A stretch of DNA of 64,000 nt from Cladopsammia gracilis (GCA_022457155.1 JAJGOT010000503.1:453501-517500); one strand, 5' to 3'; positions 9,557 through 20,992 are shown, counted from the first letter of the stretch. Made by a program: numbers and translations. The notes: generated by a model not told the origin, from the sequence alone.

Positions 9557-11665
9557 CTTCTATACTTCACACTTGCAGCACCAACCAAGCTGGATGATAA
9601 AAATGTAATGACAATATCGTTTGTACTGCAATTTGTTACTTAAGCTCAGAACAATAGCAATGGATCTATCATAGCAAATGACCTTTGGACACAATGTGAA
9701 AAATAAATGCGCTTTTTAATGAATGTGCAGTTGTAGGCTCGTGCGAATTGCAGGACGGATTGTTTTTACTGAAAGAAATCATTGGCTTTTCATTTGCAAA
9801 GGGTTAATCACAAATTCGTTTTTCATTACTTTTTTTACATCTTTAATGCTTCAGAAGCATTAGAGATTGTCTACTTGTGTGCAATATGATATTGAAAACA
9901 ACCCTAAGGCTTGCAGTCACGGTTTACTGAAGGGTATACAATATACTGAGAGTCGATCGGTTTTACAAGTCGATAGAGAGATACGGAGTAATTGGCAGGT
10001 GATTGGGTCCTTTCGCGATACGATACCACGTTAATGTGTCATCGCTCCAGAGTGGGGCCTAAAGGGGCAGTATCGTGAGGGCGAAACTTGAAAACTGGGC
10101 CGACGTTTTCAAGTTTGATTCGGCAAATTCAAAAAGGCCGTCGAGAAGTGGAGGTATTTGTTGAATCAAAAGATCCGTTTTGATAGCCGGAAGAAAGAAA
10201 AATTCACTTTTAACAGTGATATGTCCAAAATTCTGGTGCATGAATAATGCCGCGCGTGGAACCTCGTGATACTACCCCTTTAACGGATAAGCAAGAATGT
10301 TAGGATACTAAACTAACTGTCTGTGTCGTCCATTTTCTCATCTCGGTCATGAATCCTATGCATTGTTGATATTAAAAATGCAGACTGTATTTGCTCTTGC
10401 CTTCACCTCAAATAGCTGTTTTCGTTCCTTTTTTATTTTTTAGCATACGTTTTATGTAAAGTTTGTGTAATTGTTGTTTTAGTACGCTCTTGCCAAGGGT
10501 AAGAAATCGAAAACAGCGATACTGATGGTGAATATCGATATCTTATAGAAATTCCCAAATATAGAGGTATCGTGGTAAAAAGCGATGTTCGAAATTTGCA
10601 TTTGTATGTTATTTAGACGATTATTCATTTTTGAGATCATCTATTATTTATGGTTTAAACGCTTTCTCGCTGTTGACAGAACAACGGCCGCAAACATGAA
10701 TTCATCTTATTCACCAGAAATTGATTGCGAACTAGCTGTAGTTCTAGTAAGACGCGTGCAGAGGAGCTTGTGCAATCATTTACCTCTTTGGAGGTTCCAT
10801 GGGTATTGAAGTAAATTATTTAGCCAAAGGGGATCACAACCGAAAAAAGAATTTAAAATAGTTTGTCATGTTTATTTTGAGGTCTATGTAAAATTAAGTG
10901 TTAAAATTGATTATCTTGACCAACCAAGAAAAATAAACTACAATTTGCAATTTGCCCCGAAAATGATGCAACATATCCTACAATAAACAGAGTATGATCC
11001 GGCTCTTTTCAACAAAAACCCCAATGCTTAAAATAAACAAAACAGAGACATAGAACATGCTGTGTGCAGGTGCTATTTGGGTGAAGTCGACTTCTCTTGA
11101 CTGTAAAACCAAATAAGCACTTTCGGCACTGTTCAGCTAAAATAATCTTTTGATTATCAATTAGTTTTGTTATATCTCTAAATTAATGCAGTCTTATCTA
11201 TCTTTCGTTTGTTCTTGACTATAATCTTAAAATAAAGCCAGAGTCATATTATTGAAATACTTGTTAATGCAATGACTAAATTCCGTTGGACCAAATATTT
11301 ATTTATGTGCCATGCATAAACAAACTGACCTTTATGAAAGAACTTGTAGTTAGAAGTAACGCCGTCTATAAGCTTCGGTGTCGATTTATGTAGTAGTTAT
11401 TGCTATTCTTGCTCTGCAGTGGCTTAGAATTGACAACGGCCCGCTAAAAATATACCCGCAAGTGAAGTCGGAAAATTATGCAAACCAGAGTCTGCCATCA
11501 AACCGTTGAAACAACGACTCTTTTACTCCAATTAAATAGAAATATATTAAAAAACTCTCGAGCGAGCGCTTACCTTGGCTAAAAGCAAGTTCTTTTTTCT
11601 GCAACTTTGAGAAACACAGTCTTTCCGCAGTGTAGAATGAATAAGGGCAATCGAACAAGTGTAGG
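9557..11665. repeat. K2P-1 upstream flank, shared with K2P-2 and K2P-4
   Basis: There is no coding gene here. The stretch is collinear with 25355-26750 (K2P-2) and 35353-37050 (K2P-4), with indels, so it belongs to the tandemly duplicated unit and probably holds the promoter of the minus-strand channel gene. Examples of conserved segments are AGTCGATCGGTTTTACAAGT (copies 1 and 4) and CTGTTGACAGAACAAC (copies 1 and 2). A MITE at 10060-10282 is private to this copy. Confidence 0.65.
10060..10282. mobile_element. MITE, 223 bp, with empty site in the K2P-4 copy
   Basis: The ends TAAAGGGGCAGTATCGTGAG and CTCGTGATACTACCCCTTTA are near-perfect inverted repeats. The paralogous flank near 35819-35840 runs from CACTCCAG to TTAACGGATAAG without it. 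The ends resemble those of the MITE at 50131-50292. Confidence 0.8.
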
Positions 11666-11721
11666 TGTTACGAAAAATTGCCTTGTGTGACTTGCGGGAC
11701 ATTCTAGAAGTTTCTTGAATA

Positions 11722-12024
11722 TAGTGTGTGTGCGGATGACGTCACAAACTTACCGGCGGCCATGTTGGAGGACTGACGTAATCAAATGGTGACTGAAACA
11801 ACATAACTTGAGCCTCCGATGCTGTCAAGTATGCTAAAATCTCGAAGGCCTCATTCAGAAACATCCTGTGAATATTCTATCTTTGTTTGGAAATGACAAG
11901 CGCTTCGAAAAATTATTTTGGTTTTGTAGTTGACGAATTCTCCGAGCTTGTGCATATTATAAAATCGCTATGTTCTCGACATGTCGACACGCATATTTTC
12001 TGTGTCGAAAACACAGCGATTTTG
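11722..12024. mobile_element. 303-bp insertion with 17-bp target duplication inside the LTR
   Basis: The 17-bp direct repeat TAGAAGTTTCTTGAATA lies at 11705-11721 and 12025-12041, and the K2P-2 LTR copy (26787-26809) is uninterrupted here. The insert has an internal inverted repeat near 11960-12022 (AAAATCGCT / AGCGATTTT). The duplication length suggests LINE-type retroposition, but no tRNA head is seen. Confidence 0.75.
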
Positions 12025-12025
12025 T

Positions 12026-12173
12026 AGAAGTTTCTTGAATATTCTTTGTTTAGATTTTCTTAAGTACCTTGCGCAGCTTTAGGCAAGCTGCCATAAATAG
12101 TTATTTTTTTTTAATACTACTATTATAAGACTATCTAGAAGGTTCTAGAATTTTATACCGAACAGTATATAAG
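12026..12173 (+). promoter_or_regulatory. LTR promoter with heat-shock-element-like arrays and TATA box
   Basis: Inverted GAA/TTC units at 2-bp spacing occur twice: GAAgtTTCttGAAtaTTC at about 12027-12044 (four units) and GAAggTTCtaGAA at 12138-12150 (three units). TATATAAG follows at 12166-12173. This matches the consensus recognised by heat shock factor 1 (alternating nGAAn) placed upstream of a TATA box, as in hsp70-type promoters. Function is inferred; no host gene follows, as the Helitron lies downstream. Confidence 0.6.
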
Positions 12174-12479
12174 CAGGTGAGCGTTAGCTGGAGATTTAAC
12201 TAGTTTATCACAAGCTGAGAAAGTTTGGCAGAGGCCGTGATCATTCAAGTGTGTTAGAGGTCGTGTATATTTAATTTGCAGAGGCCGTGTTAGTTAGGCA
12301 TCGTTCACACTTGGTGCCCATAAGAAAAAGGAAAATGACGAAACGAAACATATCAAGTAAAAGGAACTTACATTATTGCCGGATTTGGCGAGAGTTCCAT
12401 TCGATAACGATTTCCTTTTTCCTCGCGAAGCGAGGGCCGAAGGCCCGAGCGTAGCGAGGTTAATAAATTTGGCGGCCGA

Positions 12480-12576
12480 AGGCCGCTCGGGTGCTCGGGT
12501 GCTCGGGTGCTCGGGTGCTCGGGAGCTGAGCCGTGCGCAATCGAGCGAAAAGTTTATATATATATATATATATATA
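12480..12576. repeat. GCTCGGGT tandem repeat and (TA)n near the Helitron 5' end
   Basis: Four copies of GCTCGGGT (about 12486-12520) are followed by a (TA)n tract at 12555-12576. The Helitron at 60314-62406 has the equivalent tract expanded to about 63 bp, so it belongs to the element's 5' region. Confidence 0.8.
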
Positions 12577-12781
12577 CTGAAGATGTCGTGCAGTTGCCTA
12601 GCAACAGCGCAAAGCTTGAACGCGTCAGACGCAATCTTGTGGTAGCCATGCAACAGAACCGGTTTCAACCGGTCGAAACCGGTCAGGACTGGCGACTATA
12701 AAAGAAAACTGGTACCTCACATTGGCGCACTCTCATGTTTATTCATTGAGGGCCGTACGTTTATTTATTGAGCCGTGAAAA

Positions 12782-13649
12782 ATGTTTACTGTTGGTGAAT
12801 TACAACCAAATTGTAATGCAAATGGAACACAGGAGGAAGAACAAGGGACAAGACAGATTCGCCGAGGAAGATTTAACAACGAAACTCCTCAACAACGTGA
12901 ACGGCGACTTCAAATTCAGCGGGAACAGCGAAGAAGAACGAGAAAACAGGAAACCACAGAGCAAAGACAACATCGCTTAGCTCAGCAAAGACAGCGCCGT
13001 CAACAGGAAACGGAGGACCAGAGGAACCGCAGATTGGAATATCACAGGCAATACAACCAAGGTAGGCTCGAAGTAGAAACTTTAGAAGATCGGGAAATTA
13101 GGTTAAATTTAGAAAGAGCTCGATTACATAACAACAACAACAACGAAACACCCGAGCAACGAGAGCTTCGATTACATCGACTTAGAACAAACCAGGCACA
13201 ACGATTGATTAATGAGACTGAACAAGAACGAAATTTAAGATTACAAACGCTTACAGAAAATCAGTACATTAGAATACAAGCAGAAACTGAACAACAAAGA
13301 CACAACAGATTACAAACGCTTCGAGAAAATCAATCCATTAGAATACAAGCTGAAACTGAACAACAAAGACATGACAGATTACAAATTGCTCGTGAAAACA
13401 CTGCTCGTAGACGACAAGTAGAAACGAACGAGCGAGAAAATGCTGCTGTTTACAGAGAAAACGAGAGACCAGAACATCTTCAAATACACCAAAATAATCT
13501 CGAAGATTATATTTCCAACGGGTGGAGAAATGCGGAGCAACCTTTACATGAACAGCAGTGGGTTCAATCTGAGATGGCAAATTTTCAACGTACAATGAAC
13601 AATTTAGAACACCGACAATGTGTCACCTGTAAGGAAACTTGGCCAACAA
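12782..13649 (+). pseudogene. Helitron protein, N-terminal segment with ET-x-QR-x-RL repeats
   Basis: The first part of the Helitron protein, starting at ATG 12782. It is very rich in Arg, Gln and Glu and built of about 14-residue repeats of the form ETxEQRxxRLxxxR, a pattern found at the N-terminus of animal Helitron proteins and probably a charged helix that could bind nucleic acid. It ends CVTCKETWPT, the first half of a zinc-finger-like Cys pair. The frame is broken by the insertion at 13650; the second pair (CIRCKRDK) lies just after it near 14950. Removing the insert with one target duplication would leave the frame uninterrupted. Confidence 0.8.
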
Positions 13650-14909
13650 TAGCCTCTTCCAGGCGTTCAGTTAGTGGGGCGCGAAAGTAAAATCGGGCTT
13701 AGGAGAAAAAAACGAGGGGAGGCTGGGGAGAGGGGGCGAAAGAACGCCTGTGAAATTATTTTTTAAAAGCTCATGTCGGTATACCAGAGTCTGGTATACC
13801 CTCTGATTGGCCCAATTTGACACATGTTGTCAACACTGCAGCGTTGTTGACGCAGACACGGAATACGATATGGCGTGCGAAGGTAATCCTCCATCGAGTC
13901 ACGCACGGTTTGAATCTGTGTTACAGCAAGCGCTTAAAGATTTCCCGCATGTGGACAAGGCATTAAATTATGTTCATTCCTTACTTAAGGAAAGGACTGA
14001 AGAATTTACTAGCATCCGTGAGATTTACAAAACAGCAACTATGTTGCAGATTATCTGCTGGATGCCAAATCAAACGCTATTACAAAGCAACGGAGGTTCA
14101 TCCTAGCTCCACTGAGACACACTACTCAATTACAGAACTAACTTAGGAGCTAAAAATTATTGCAAGAATTCATGATTTCACTGCAGTGGAATTATAGACT
14201 ACGGCTTTTTGAGAGTCGAATCTAAGACGCCCATATCCGTGATGCCGGAAACACTTTCTCTCAAGTCTTGCACGCCGCAGACTTTAGACACTTAATCACG
14301 GCCTGAGAAATTTAACTATCCTAGCACTTTCAAAGCGATAACAAACTTTAGCCGATAAGTATTTATCTCGCAACAAAAGTGAGCCAAAAAGACCACAATG
14401 TATGCCAATGGAGCTAGCACTGAATAACGGCATAAAGAAATAAAATAATTCTAACGGCTCTGGACAGCATGAATCCTCCTATCAATCTGAGAGATAATCC
14501 GCCGAGATCAAAAGGTTTATATCATCGAAGAGAACAAGTTCTTAACTGTGATCTAAAGGCGCGATCCTCTTTGAAGTCTTACTGGTAAAGCTTTACACTT
14601 TAGGCTTTTAAGATACTTTTTGCGACGAGTGGGAGTCGTGTTTAGCCTGTCCTTTTTTATAACACTATCTGGGATCATATTTCCCGGGAAATCTACAACG
14701 ATTTTGATTGACAGCAGAAAACCACAACTAGCGAAAAATGGATTCAAGTTTCTTTGCCGCTGTCGGCGGTCAAAAGTGGGCGGCATGAGCTTTTAAAAAA
14801 TAATTTCACAGGCGTTCTTTCGCCCCCTCTCCCCAGCCTCCCCTCGTTTTTTTCTCCTGCGCCCGATTTCACTTTCGCGCCCCACTAACTGAACGCCAGG
14901 AAGAGGCTA
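13650..14909. mobile_element. MULE-like DNA transposon, non-autonomous, 1260 bp
   Basis: Terminal inverted repeats of 126 bp (13650-13775 and 14784-14909) are nearly identical and begin TAGCCTCTTCC. The perfect 9-bp target duplication GGCCAACAA lies at 13641-13649 and 14910-14918. Long inverted repeats plus a 9-bp duplication are the hallmark of Mutator-like elements. No transposase is present. A frame at 13807-14106 (possible start 13870) has gene-like composition and could be a captured host fragment. Confidence 0.88.
13807..14106 (+). other. Unrecognised 99-codon frame inside the MULE-like element
   Basis: The frame contains RFESVLQQALKDFPHVDKAL and LLKERTEEFTSIREIY, which looks like ordinary helical protein rather than random translation. 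I do not recognise a family. A better start may be the ATG at 13870. Mutator-like elements are known to pick up host gene pieces, so it may be a captured exon. It may equally be chance. Confidence 0.3.
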
Positions 14910-14918
14910 GGCCAACAA

Positions 14919-15802
14919 AAAATGGTTTAACACTTCAGATTTTTGAATGCATAAGATGTAAGCGAGATAAGCGAAATCCTAAATTATACTCCCAAGAAAA
15001 TGATATGAATCCGGGTGCTTTACCAGAAGAACTTAAATGCTTGACTGATATTGAAGAAATGCTAATTGCTAGAGCTTGCCCAATTATGTGCGTTTATCGT
15101 AAACATGGGGGACAACGAGGTTATAAGGGGCATGTTTTAAATCTTCCCCAAGACATTCAGGGTTTCCTTAATAGACTTCCACCAAATGTTACACAGCTAC
15201 CTTATCTAATAATTCGAAGGCATGGAACTGACAACACACACAGAGACTGTAGAGTTAGAAGACAGAAAGTACTTCAGGCTATCACATGGCTTAAGGAGAA
15301 CAACCCTTTTTATGCTGATATTGTTATTGACTATGAATCACTTGAGCGCTTGCCGGAGGATGGAATACCCGCAGATCTTCCAACAGTAGAGGATCCACAG
15401 TCAAATGAACAGCAAAACACTTTACAAGAACATGCAGAAGAAGAAAACCCTCAGCAGAGTCATTCGTTCCTTCCACTTCCGCAGGGTCAACAGTCAGAAC
15501 AGAATGCAATAAGAGCATTAATTAATGGTGTGGATCCTCTAGACTGGCCATCAAATAATGGGGAACCTGTAAATGAATTTCGCACAGAGGGTTTGGCTAC
15601 AATGGCATTTCCAACACTATTTCCTTATGGGACAGGAGACCCAACCAAACATACACGCCTTCATGAAGTTTCCTTGACAGAGGGTTTCAAACACCTTATT
15701 AAGTATGCAGACCTTTCAACCAATGGAACCTTTACCTGGCGATTTGCATCACACCCTCGATTTCCATATTGGGCATTGAACATGAAACAACGCCATCAAT
15801 AA
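14919..15802 (+). pseudogene. Helitron protein, segment 2 (between zinc finger and Rep)
   Basis: This continues the frame of 12782-13649. It begins with a CIRCKRDK zinc-finger-like pair, then a conserved Helitron region (LPEELKCLTDIEEMLIARAC, followed by GHVLNLPQDIQGFLNRLPPN), then NEFRTEGLATMAFPTLFPYG, the usual entry into the Helitron-like N domain (DUF6570-type region in current naming; from memory). An in-frame TAA at 15800-15802 ends it; the same frame resumes at once at 15803. The single stop suggests recent decay. Confidence 0.85.
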
Positions 15803-18800
15803 TTGTCGCAAGCTCGTATTTATCTTACTCAAAACCGAGAAGATGCCAATTTAACAACTGAGGAACTTCGAGAAATGATAGGTCAAATGTCAGCCACCCA
15901 GCTAATGAATCGTGTCCAACGTTACGTAGCTAAGGTACAAGGTACAAAGCAGTACTGGTATCAGCGTCACCAGGAACTTAAGGCACTAATAACACAGAAA
16001 GGGGCTCCCACTTTCTTTTTTACTTTCAGTGCCGCTGATAACTACTGGCCAGATTTACACCGACTTCTTCAAGAGCCAAACAATGCAATTCCTTCTGTTC
16101 GAATTAGGGCTGTCATTGATCATCCTCATATTACAGATTCATACTTTGTTACAAGACTGGAAGAATTTTGTTCTTATTGGCTGAATCATGTAATGAACGC
16201 GGAATGGAAATGGCTACGCTTTGAGTGGCAAGCAAGAGGCAGTATACATGCGCATGGATGTGCCAAGCTTTCCAATGACCCAGGCCTTTGCAACCTTGTA
16301 AAGACAGCTGCCCAGGGATGGAAGCTGGAACAAATTTTACGTCTGCAAGAACAACAACCAACTTATCAGCAGATGGTTAATGACTTCCATCCCCAAATAG
16401 AAGCAGGACATGAAGCAAAAGCAACTGTAATAGCATATGCCGACTGGCTAGTGACGACCATCAATGATGCACTTCCACAGGAAAATTGGACTGTACCCTC
16501 ACCACATCCATCCGCAATATTGATTCAAAATGTAGAAAATATGGAAAGCGACTATCAAGCTCTGGTCAATTCAGTGCAGCGTCATACAAAATGTAGCACA
16601 GCATACTGCATTAAAATTAAACCTGGGCAGCAGCCAACATGTCGATTTAATTTTCCAAAAGATTGTCAGGAAGAAACTTCAATTGACTTTGAGCTGATAA
16701 GAAAAACCACTAGCAATGACTGCGAATTGACAGTTGATGAAATCACCAAAGCACGAATTAAAGCGACACTTACCACTAAGCGAAATGATGACCGCATAAA
16801 CTCCCACAACCATGTTATGCTACAACACTGGAGAGCCAATGTTGATCTTCAAGTCATTGTCGACACTGACCAGTGCATCCGCTACATGGCAAAATATGCA
16901 ACAAAAGGTGAACCAAGATCACAGTCGGCAACTGAAATACTTAGCGTGTGTGTGAACAGGCTTCATAACACAGACATGGCTTCATCTGCACTGCGAAGAG
17001 CAATGATTCAAGTTGTTGGAGAACGCGACATAGGATCTCAAGAAACTGCACATCTGCTTCTTGGAAAACCATTGTATACTTCTACATTCTCATTTCTTTG
17101 TGTGTCACTGGATGGAAGTCGAAGGGTTCGCACCGGGCAAGATGACGATGACAACCAAGGGGATGAAGCACTAGATCCATCAGTACTTGACAACTATGCC
17201 ATTCGAGTTAAATGGCAAGAAAATATACCTCAAATTCTTAACCTTAATCTTGTCCAGTTTGCTTCTGCTTACTATGTAACTAAGGGGGAGCTCAAACACC
17301 GTAAACAGGAAGTAGTTGTTAGAACTTTTCCAAATTTCTCTCCAAATCCATCAGGTAAAAATTACGGTAAGTACTGCAAGTATGGTCTGATAAAATACAA
17401 ACCGTGGTCTGGAACAGTCAATACAGTATGGGATGGGCTTGAAGACACTGATGAAAATCAAATTCGGTGCTACCATGCATTTCTTGCCTCTGAAACCGCT
17501 GCAGATTATATTCCAATGTTGCAACAAGAGCTTGAAGAAGCACGATGTTATAATGGAGATGAACCAGAAGATGATGATGATGACGATAATGATGAAGTGC
17601 CAAACCGCGAAGAAGAACCTGAGGAGTGGATGTTGCTGTGTCGCTTGAATCAACAGTATGACAATGACATCTCGCAAGAAAGACAGTCTCATGAGACTTC
17701 CCAGTTCGACTGGACAGAAACTGCCAGAGCAATGCCTCCTGGTCTGCTTCGGGAATGTGCGAACTGGATAACAAAACGCAGGAATGAAGCACTAGAGGAC
17801 CCAAATGCTATCAACAGACCACACCACCAACCTGTTCATCCATCACAACTAAATAGAGACCAGATCCTTGCTTACAACATACTTGCTATACATCATGCGG
17901 CCCTAATCAGTGGAACTCCAAGAGAACCACTGCATATGATCATTACAGGGACAGCAGGATCAGGTAAATCTTTTCTCATCAGTGCAATAAAGGCCCTTCT
18001 TGGAGACAAATGCAAACTTACAGGCACCACTGGCATGGCAGGGTACAACATTCAGGGATGTACCTTACACTCTGCATTGCAGCTGCCGGTTCGTAATCAT
18101 AATAATGCAGACTTACAAGGAATAGCATTGCAACGTTTGCAATTTCGCTTTTCTGAAAAGCATTACCTTATTACGGATGAAATGTCTATGCTCGGACAGC
18201 GCACACTAGCTTGGGTCGATGAGCGTCTACGACAGGCAACAGGAAAACTTCATGAACCCCTTGGCGGGATTTCGGTTATAATTCTTGGAGATTTTGCACA
18301 ACTGCCACCTGTTGGAGATAAACCGATTTATGCTACCCCATCCAGTTCATTACTATCACAGCATGGTCATTCAATTTATACTCTTTTTCAAACTGTTGTT
18401 ATGCTAACGGAAAATATTCGACAGGCGGGAAACAATCCTCAGGCAGAAGAATTCCGATCAATTCTGCTTCGCTTGCGAGATGGTCAGACAACTCAAGATG
18501 ACTGGATTAAACTCTGTGAGAGAACACCACAACAAGTCAACATGAGTGAATTCACAGAAGCACCTCGATTATATTTTGACAAGCAAAGTGTTGCAAAGTA
18601 CAACTTTGACAAACTCACCAAACTTGGAACACCAATCGCTCACATATCAGCTGTTCATTCAGGAAGAAATGCAAAGTCTGCCAAATCAGACGATGCTGGT
18701 GGCCTTGATAATATAATGTTCCTTGCACGAGGGGCTGCGGTAATGCTAACTTGCAATCTTTGGCAGGAAGTTGGTCTGTGCAATGGTGCCACCGGTGTTG

Positions 18801-18943
18801 TTCAAGATCTAATCTTCAATCCTGATCACCCTCCCCCTTGCTTACCCATTGCAGCACTTGTTCAGTTCCCAAACTACACAGGCCCATCTTTTCTTCCAAC
18901 AAACTCTCAAACTGTCCCAATACCACCACACTTATTTGAATGA
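15803..18943 (+). pseudogene. Helitron Rep nuclease plus PIF1-type helicase segment
   Basis: The catalytic core of a rolling-circle transposase. The Rep part has FFTFSAADNYWPDL, the HUH motif in RGSIHAHGCAKL (HAH codons 16247-16255) and the two-tyrosine motif YMAKY (tyrosines at 16883 and 16895), which together cut and join DNA strands. An Asp/Glu-rich linker near 17568-17600 leads to a superfamily-1 helicase: Walker A GTAGSGKS (17948-17971), Walker B ITDEMSML, and GDFAQLPPVGD. An in-frame TGA at 18941-18943 cuts it before the last helicase motifs, which follow in the same frame. Catalytic residues look intact, so loss of function comes from the stops and insertion. Confidence 0.92.
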
Positions 18944-19258
18944 GAAAGTGATGGACAGCGATTCTCTAGACAGCAGCTGCCACTTCGGTTGCGATATGCA
19001 ATAACAATACATAAATCACAAGGACAAACATTGCCTCAAGTAGTTGTTGACTTAGGAAAAGCAGAAAGAGCTTCAGGATGTAGTTTTGTTGCTCTTTCTA
19101 GAGTGCGCTCTTTACAGAACCTAGTGCTACAGCCAATGGCCTTTCAAAGACTACAAACGATAGCAAAAAGCAAACAATTACAGGAAAGACTCAGAGAAGA
19201 AGAACGATTAAGAACTCTGGCTCAAATCACCGCACTTAGATATCAGCAACATGTATAA
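18944..19258 (+). pseudogene. Helitron helicase C-terminal motifs after in-frame TGA
   Basis: In the same frame as the preceding segment. It carries YAITIHKSQGQTL (helicase motif V) and FVALSRVRSLQNLVL (motif VI), conserved in PIF1 helicases, then a basic tail ending at TAA 19256-19258. With the pieces before it, the ancestral protein would be about 1735 residues, a usual size for an animal Helitron protein. Confidence 0.88.
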
Positions 19259-19782
19259 TCTGCTTTTCAATTGAAACAACCTACCTTTGAAGGCAAGTAT
19301 TTATAACACTCACATAAGCCATACATTATTATTTAATCAACATTTTGCAAAAAAAAAACAATATTAAGTTAACTTAACAACTGAGGCAGATGATAACATG
19401 AAAATGAGGTGAGTGGAAACTATTGTTTTAGTACATACTGTAGACTGATGTGTAGTTATACTTAGTTGTGCAAAATTTAATGCACTTTAAATGTTGTCAA
19501 AAACAAATAATATTCAAATGGTTTAGTAAGGAGAATTTCTCTTTAAAGTTTGGATAAAAAGATTTTTCATATTAGGAAAAAAAAAATTCAATTAGCAATT
19601 ACAAGCTAATGTGCATCACCTATATAGGCGAACACATGTTTGTATGTATTTAATGTAAACAATCAAAATTACTACTTGACATAAATTATTGGAATATGAA
19701 AAACATATCAAATCTCCTCAGAATAACAGTGTATGAGAAAGCACATAGATTATGACAATTAAGAACCTGAGTTATCTGTGTA

Positions 19783-19977
19783 AATAGGCCATTTCCGATT
19801 TGACTTTAGCTCTATCAAAGCAAGGCTAAGTGCGAAACCTTTCATATGAAAATGAGTTTTCATTCACATGCAAAAAAAATTATTTCAATGTGAAAGAAAA
19901 CTCATTTTCATATGAAAAGTTTTGCACCTAGCCTCACTTTCATAGAGGGGCTAAAAGCAACTCGGAAATGGCCTATT
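19783..19977. mobile_element. Fold-back MITE, 195 bp
   Basis: The ends AATAGGCCATTTCCGA and CGGAAATGGCCTATT are inverted, with longer imperfect pairing inside (CTCATTTTCATATGAAAAG region against TTTCATATGAAAATGAG). It is non-coding and sits in the Helitron 3' untranslated part. Confidence 0.8.
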
Positions 19978-20445
19978 GGATACAAATTCACTGTAGTATG
20001 CCTATTTGAAGTGTGTTGACACCAGTAAGGAGAATGTACCTGTACATATTTCATTTTGGGATTTTTAAAGGGGTTGACTGGTCATGAAGACCTAAAACCC
20101 AGTCTGAATCAACAAATTCACCTTTCTGGTCTCCATACATTGCTTGGGGTTTTTGTATAGAATTTGTTGCTACATCTTGAATGTTCATGTTTTTTTTTAA
20201 AAAAATACATAATTCTCATGACATGTATCCTTAATATAGTAATGTTACTGTTACTGCGAAAATCTTCCACAAATTTCTCAACCAATCAAGAATACATAAA
20301 CAAGTAAAAATAAACGATAAAACTGAACAACGTTTCGGGGTCGTCATGACGCCATTATCAAGTTCGAAGTGATAAAAATTATTATAGAGTCAATGTCAGA
20401 AATAGTTCACCAAAGGAAATTAACATAATGTCTGAATATATAATG

Positions 20446-20992
20446 TCACGCAAATAGTTTTGCTTTAATTGAGTCCGATTGGACATTGAGAGGTGGTGTT
20501 AACTCTCTAATTAGCAACATTTCGTAAACTAAGCAATCGAACTTATTCGTGCACTTTTTTAGGACAGAAAAGTGTCTGTCAAGGTCTTTAGGGACATTAC
20601 GGTGTTTGTTGAGAAGATGCTTGCCAATGGAAGAAGATTGGTATTTATGCTCGGGCACGCGCTGGTGCAGATGCCTAAGTGTAAACCCTACATAACTTGC
20701 ATCACACAAGTCACATTGAAATTTATAAACAACGCAATTCTGATTTACAATAGGCGGTTTTTTCTCTTTTACTTTTAGTTTTTGTTGGATTTTGTTACTA
20801 ACGAAGATCGGTTGGATGACTGTGTCAATCTTCTGGCTAAGAACTTTGAGTTGTTGGTGCACCAGGTCCGCCGAAGCCTGATCTTTGAAAGGCAGGACTA
20901 TTCGGACAGTTGGACTGTCTCTTGGGGCAGATATTGGTTGAGGGCCTTCAGCCTTAGAGGCTACAAAATACCTAACGGTGGTATTAATAAGA
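20446..20992 (-). pseudogene. Penelope-like polyprotein C-terminus with GIY-YIG nuclease
   Basis: The minus-strand frame encodes a linker (VRIVLPFKDQASADLVHQQL), then the nuclease region: NCVVYKFQCDLCDASYVGF (VYK as GIY, YVGF as YIG), RHLHQRVPEHK, and a C-terminal KCTNKFDCLVYEMLLIRELT. The reverse transcriptase is missing, so it is 5'-truncated. The open frame continues past about 20992 into the opposite arm only because the arms are inverted copies; that extension is not real protein. Confidence 0.75.

Larger units (their letters stand above)
11666..12418 (+). mobile_element. Solo LTR, 5' part (interrupted by a Helitron)
   Basis: The LTR starts TGTTACGA right after GTAGG (11661-11665) and ends TCGTAACA at 22761, followed by GTAGG (22762-22766). 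The inverted ends and 5-bp target duplication are typical of LTR retrotransposons. This half holds heat-shock-element-like motifs, a TATA box (12166-12173), and downstream direct repeats of a GGCAGAGGCCGTG motif. No gag-pol is present. K2P-4 has the empty site near 37045. Family (Gypsy or other) is not resolved. Confidence 0.8.

Noticed and set aside
12166..12173. TATA box as promoter of a K2P gene
   Set aside because: It points away from the minus-strand K2P genes and lies within an LTR bounded by a GTAGG duplication.
12294..12701. Overlapping frames at the Helitron 5' end
   Set aside because: They follow the GCTCGGGT tandem repeat and the TA tract; the real element frame begins at 12782.
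17351..17804. Minus-strand frames under the Helitron helicase
   Set aside because: They are shadows of the plus-strand Rep/helicase frame, driven by its Asp/Glu-rich linker (poly-His or poly-Ile on the other strand).
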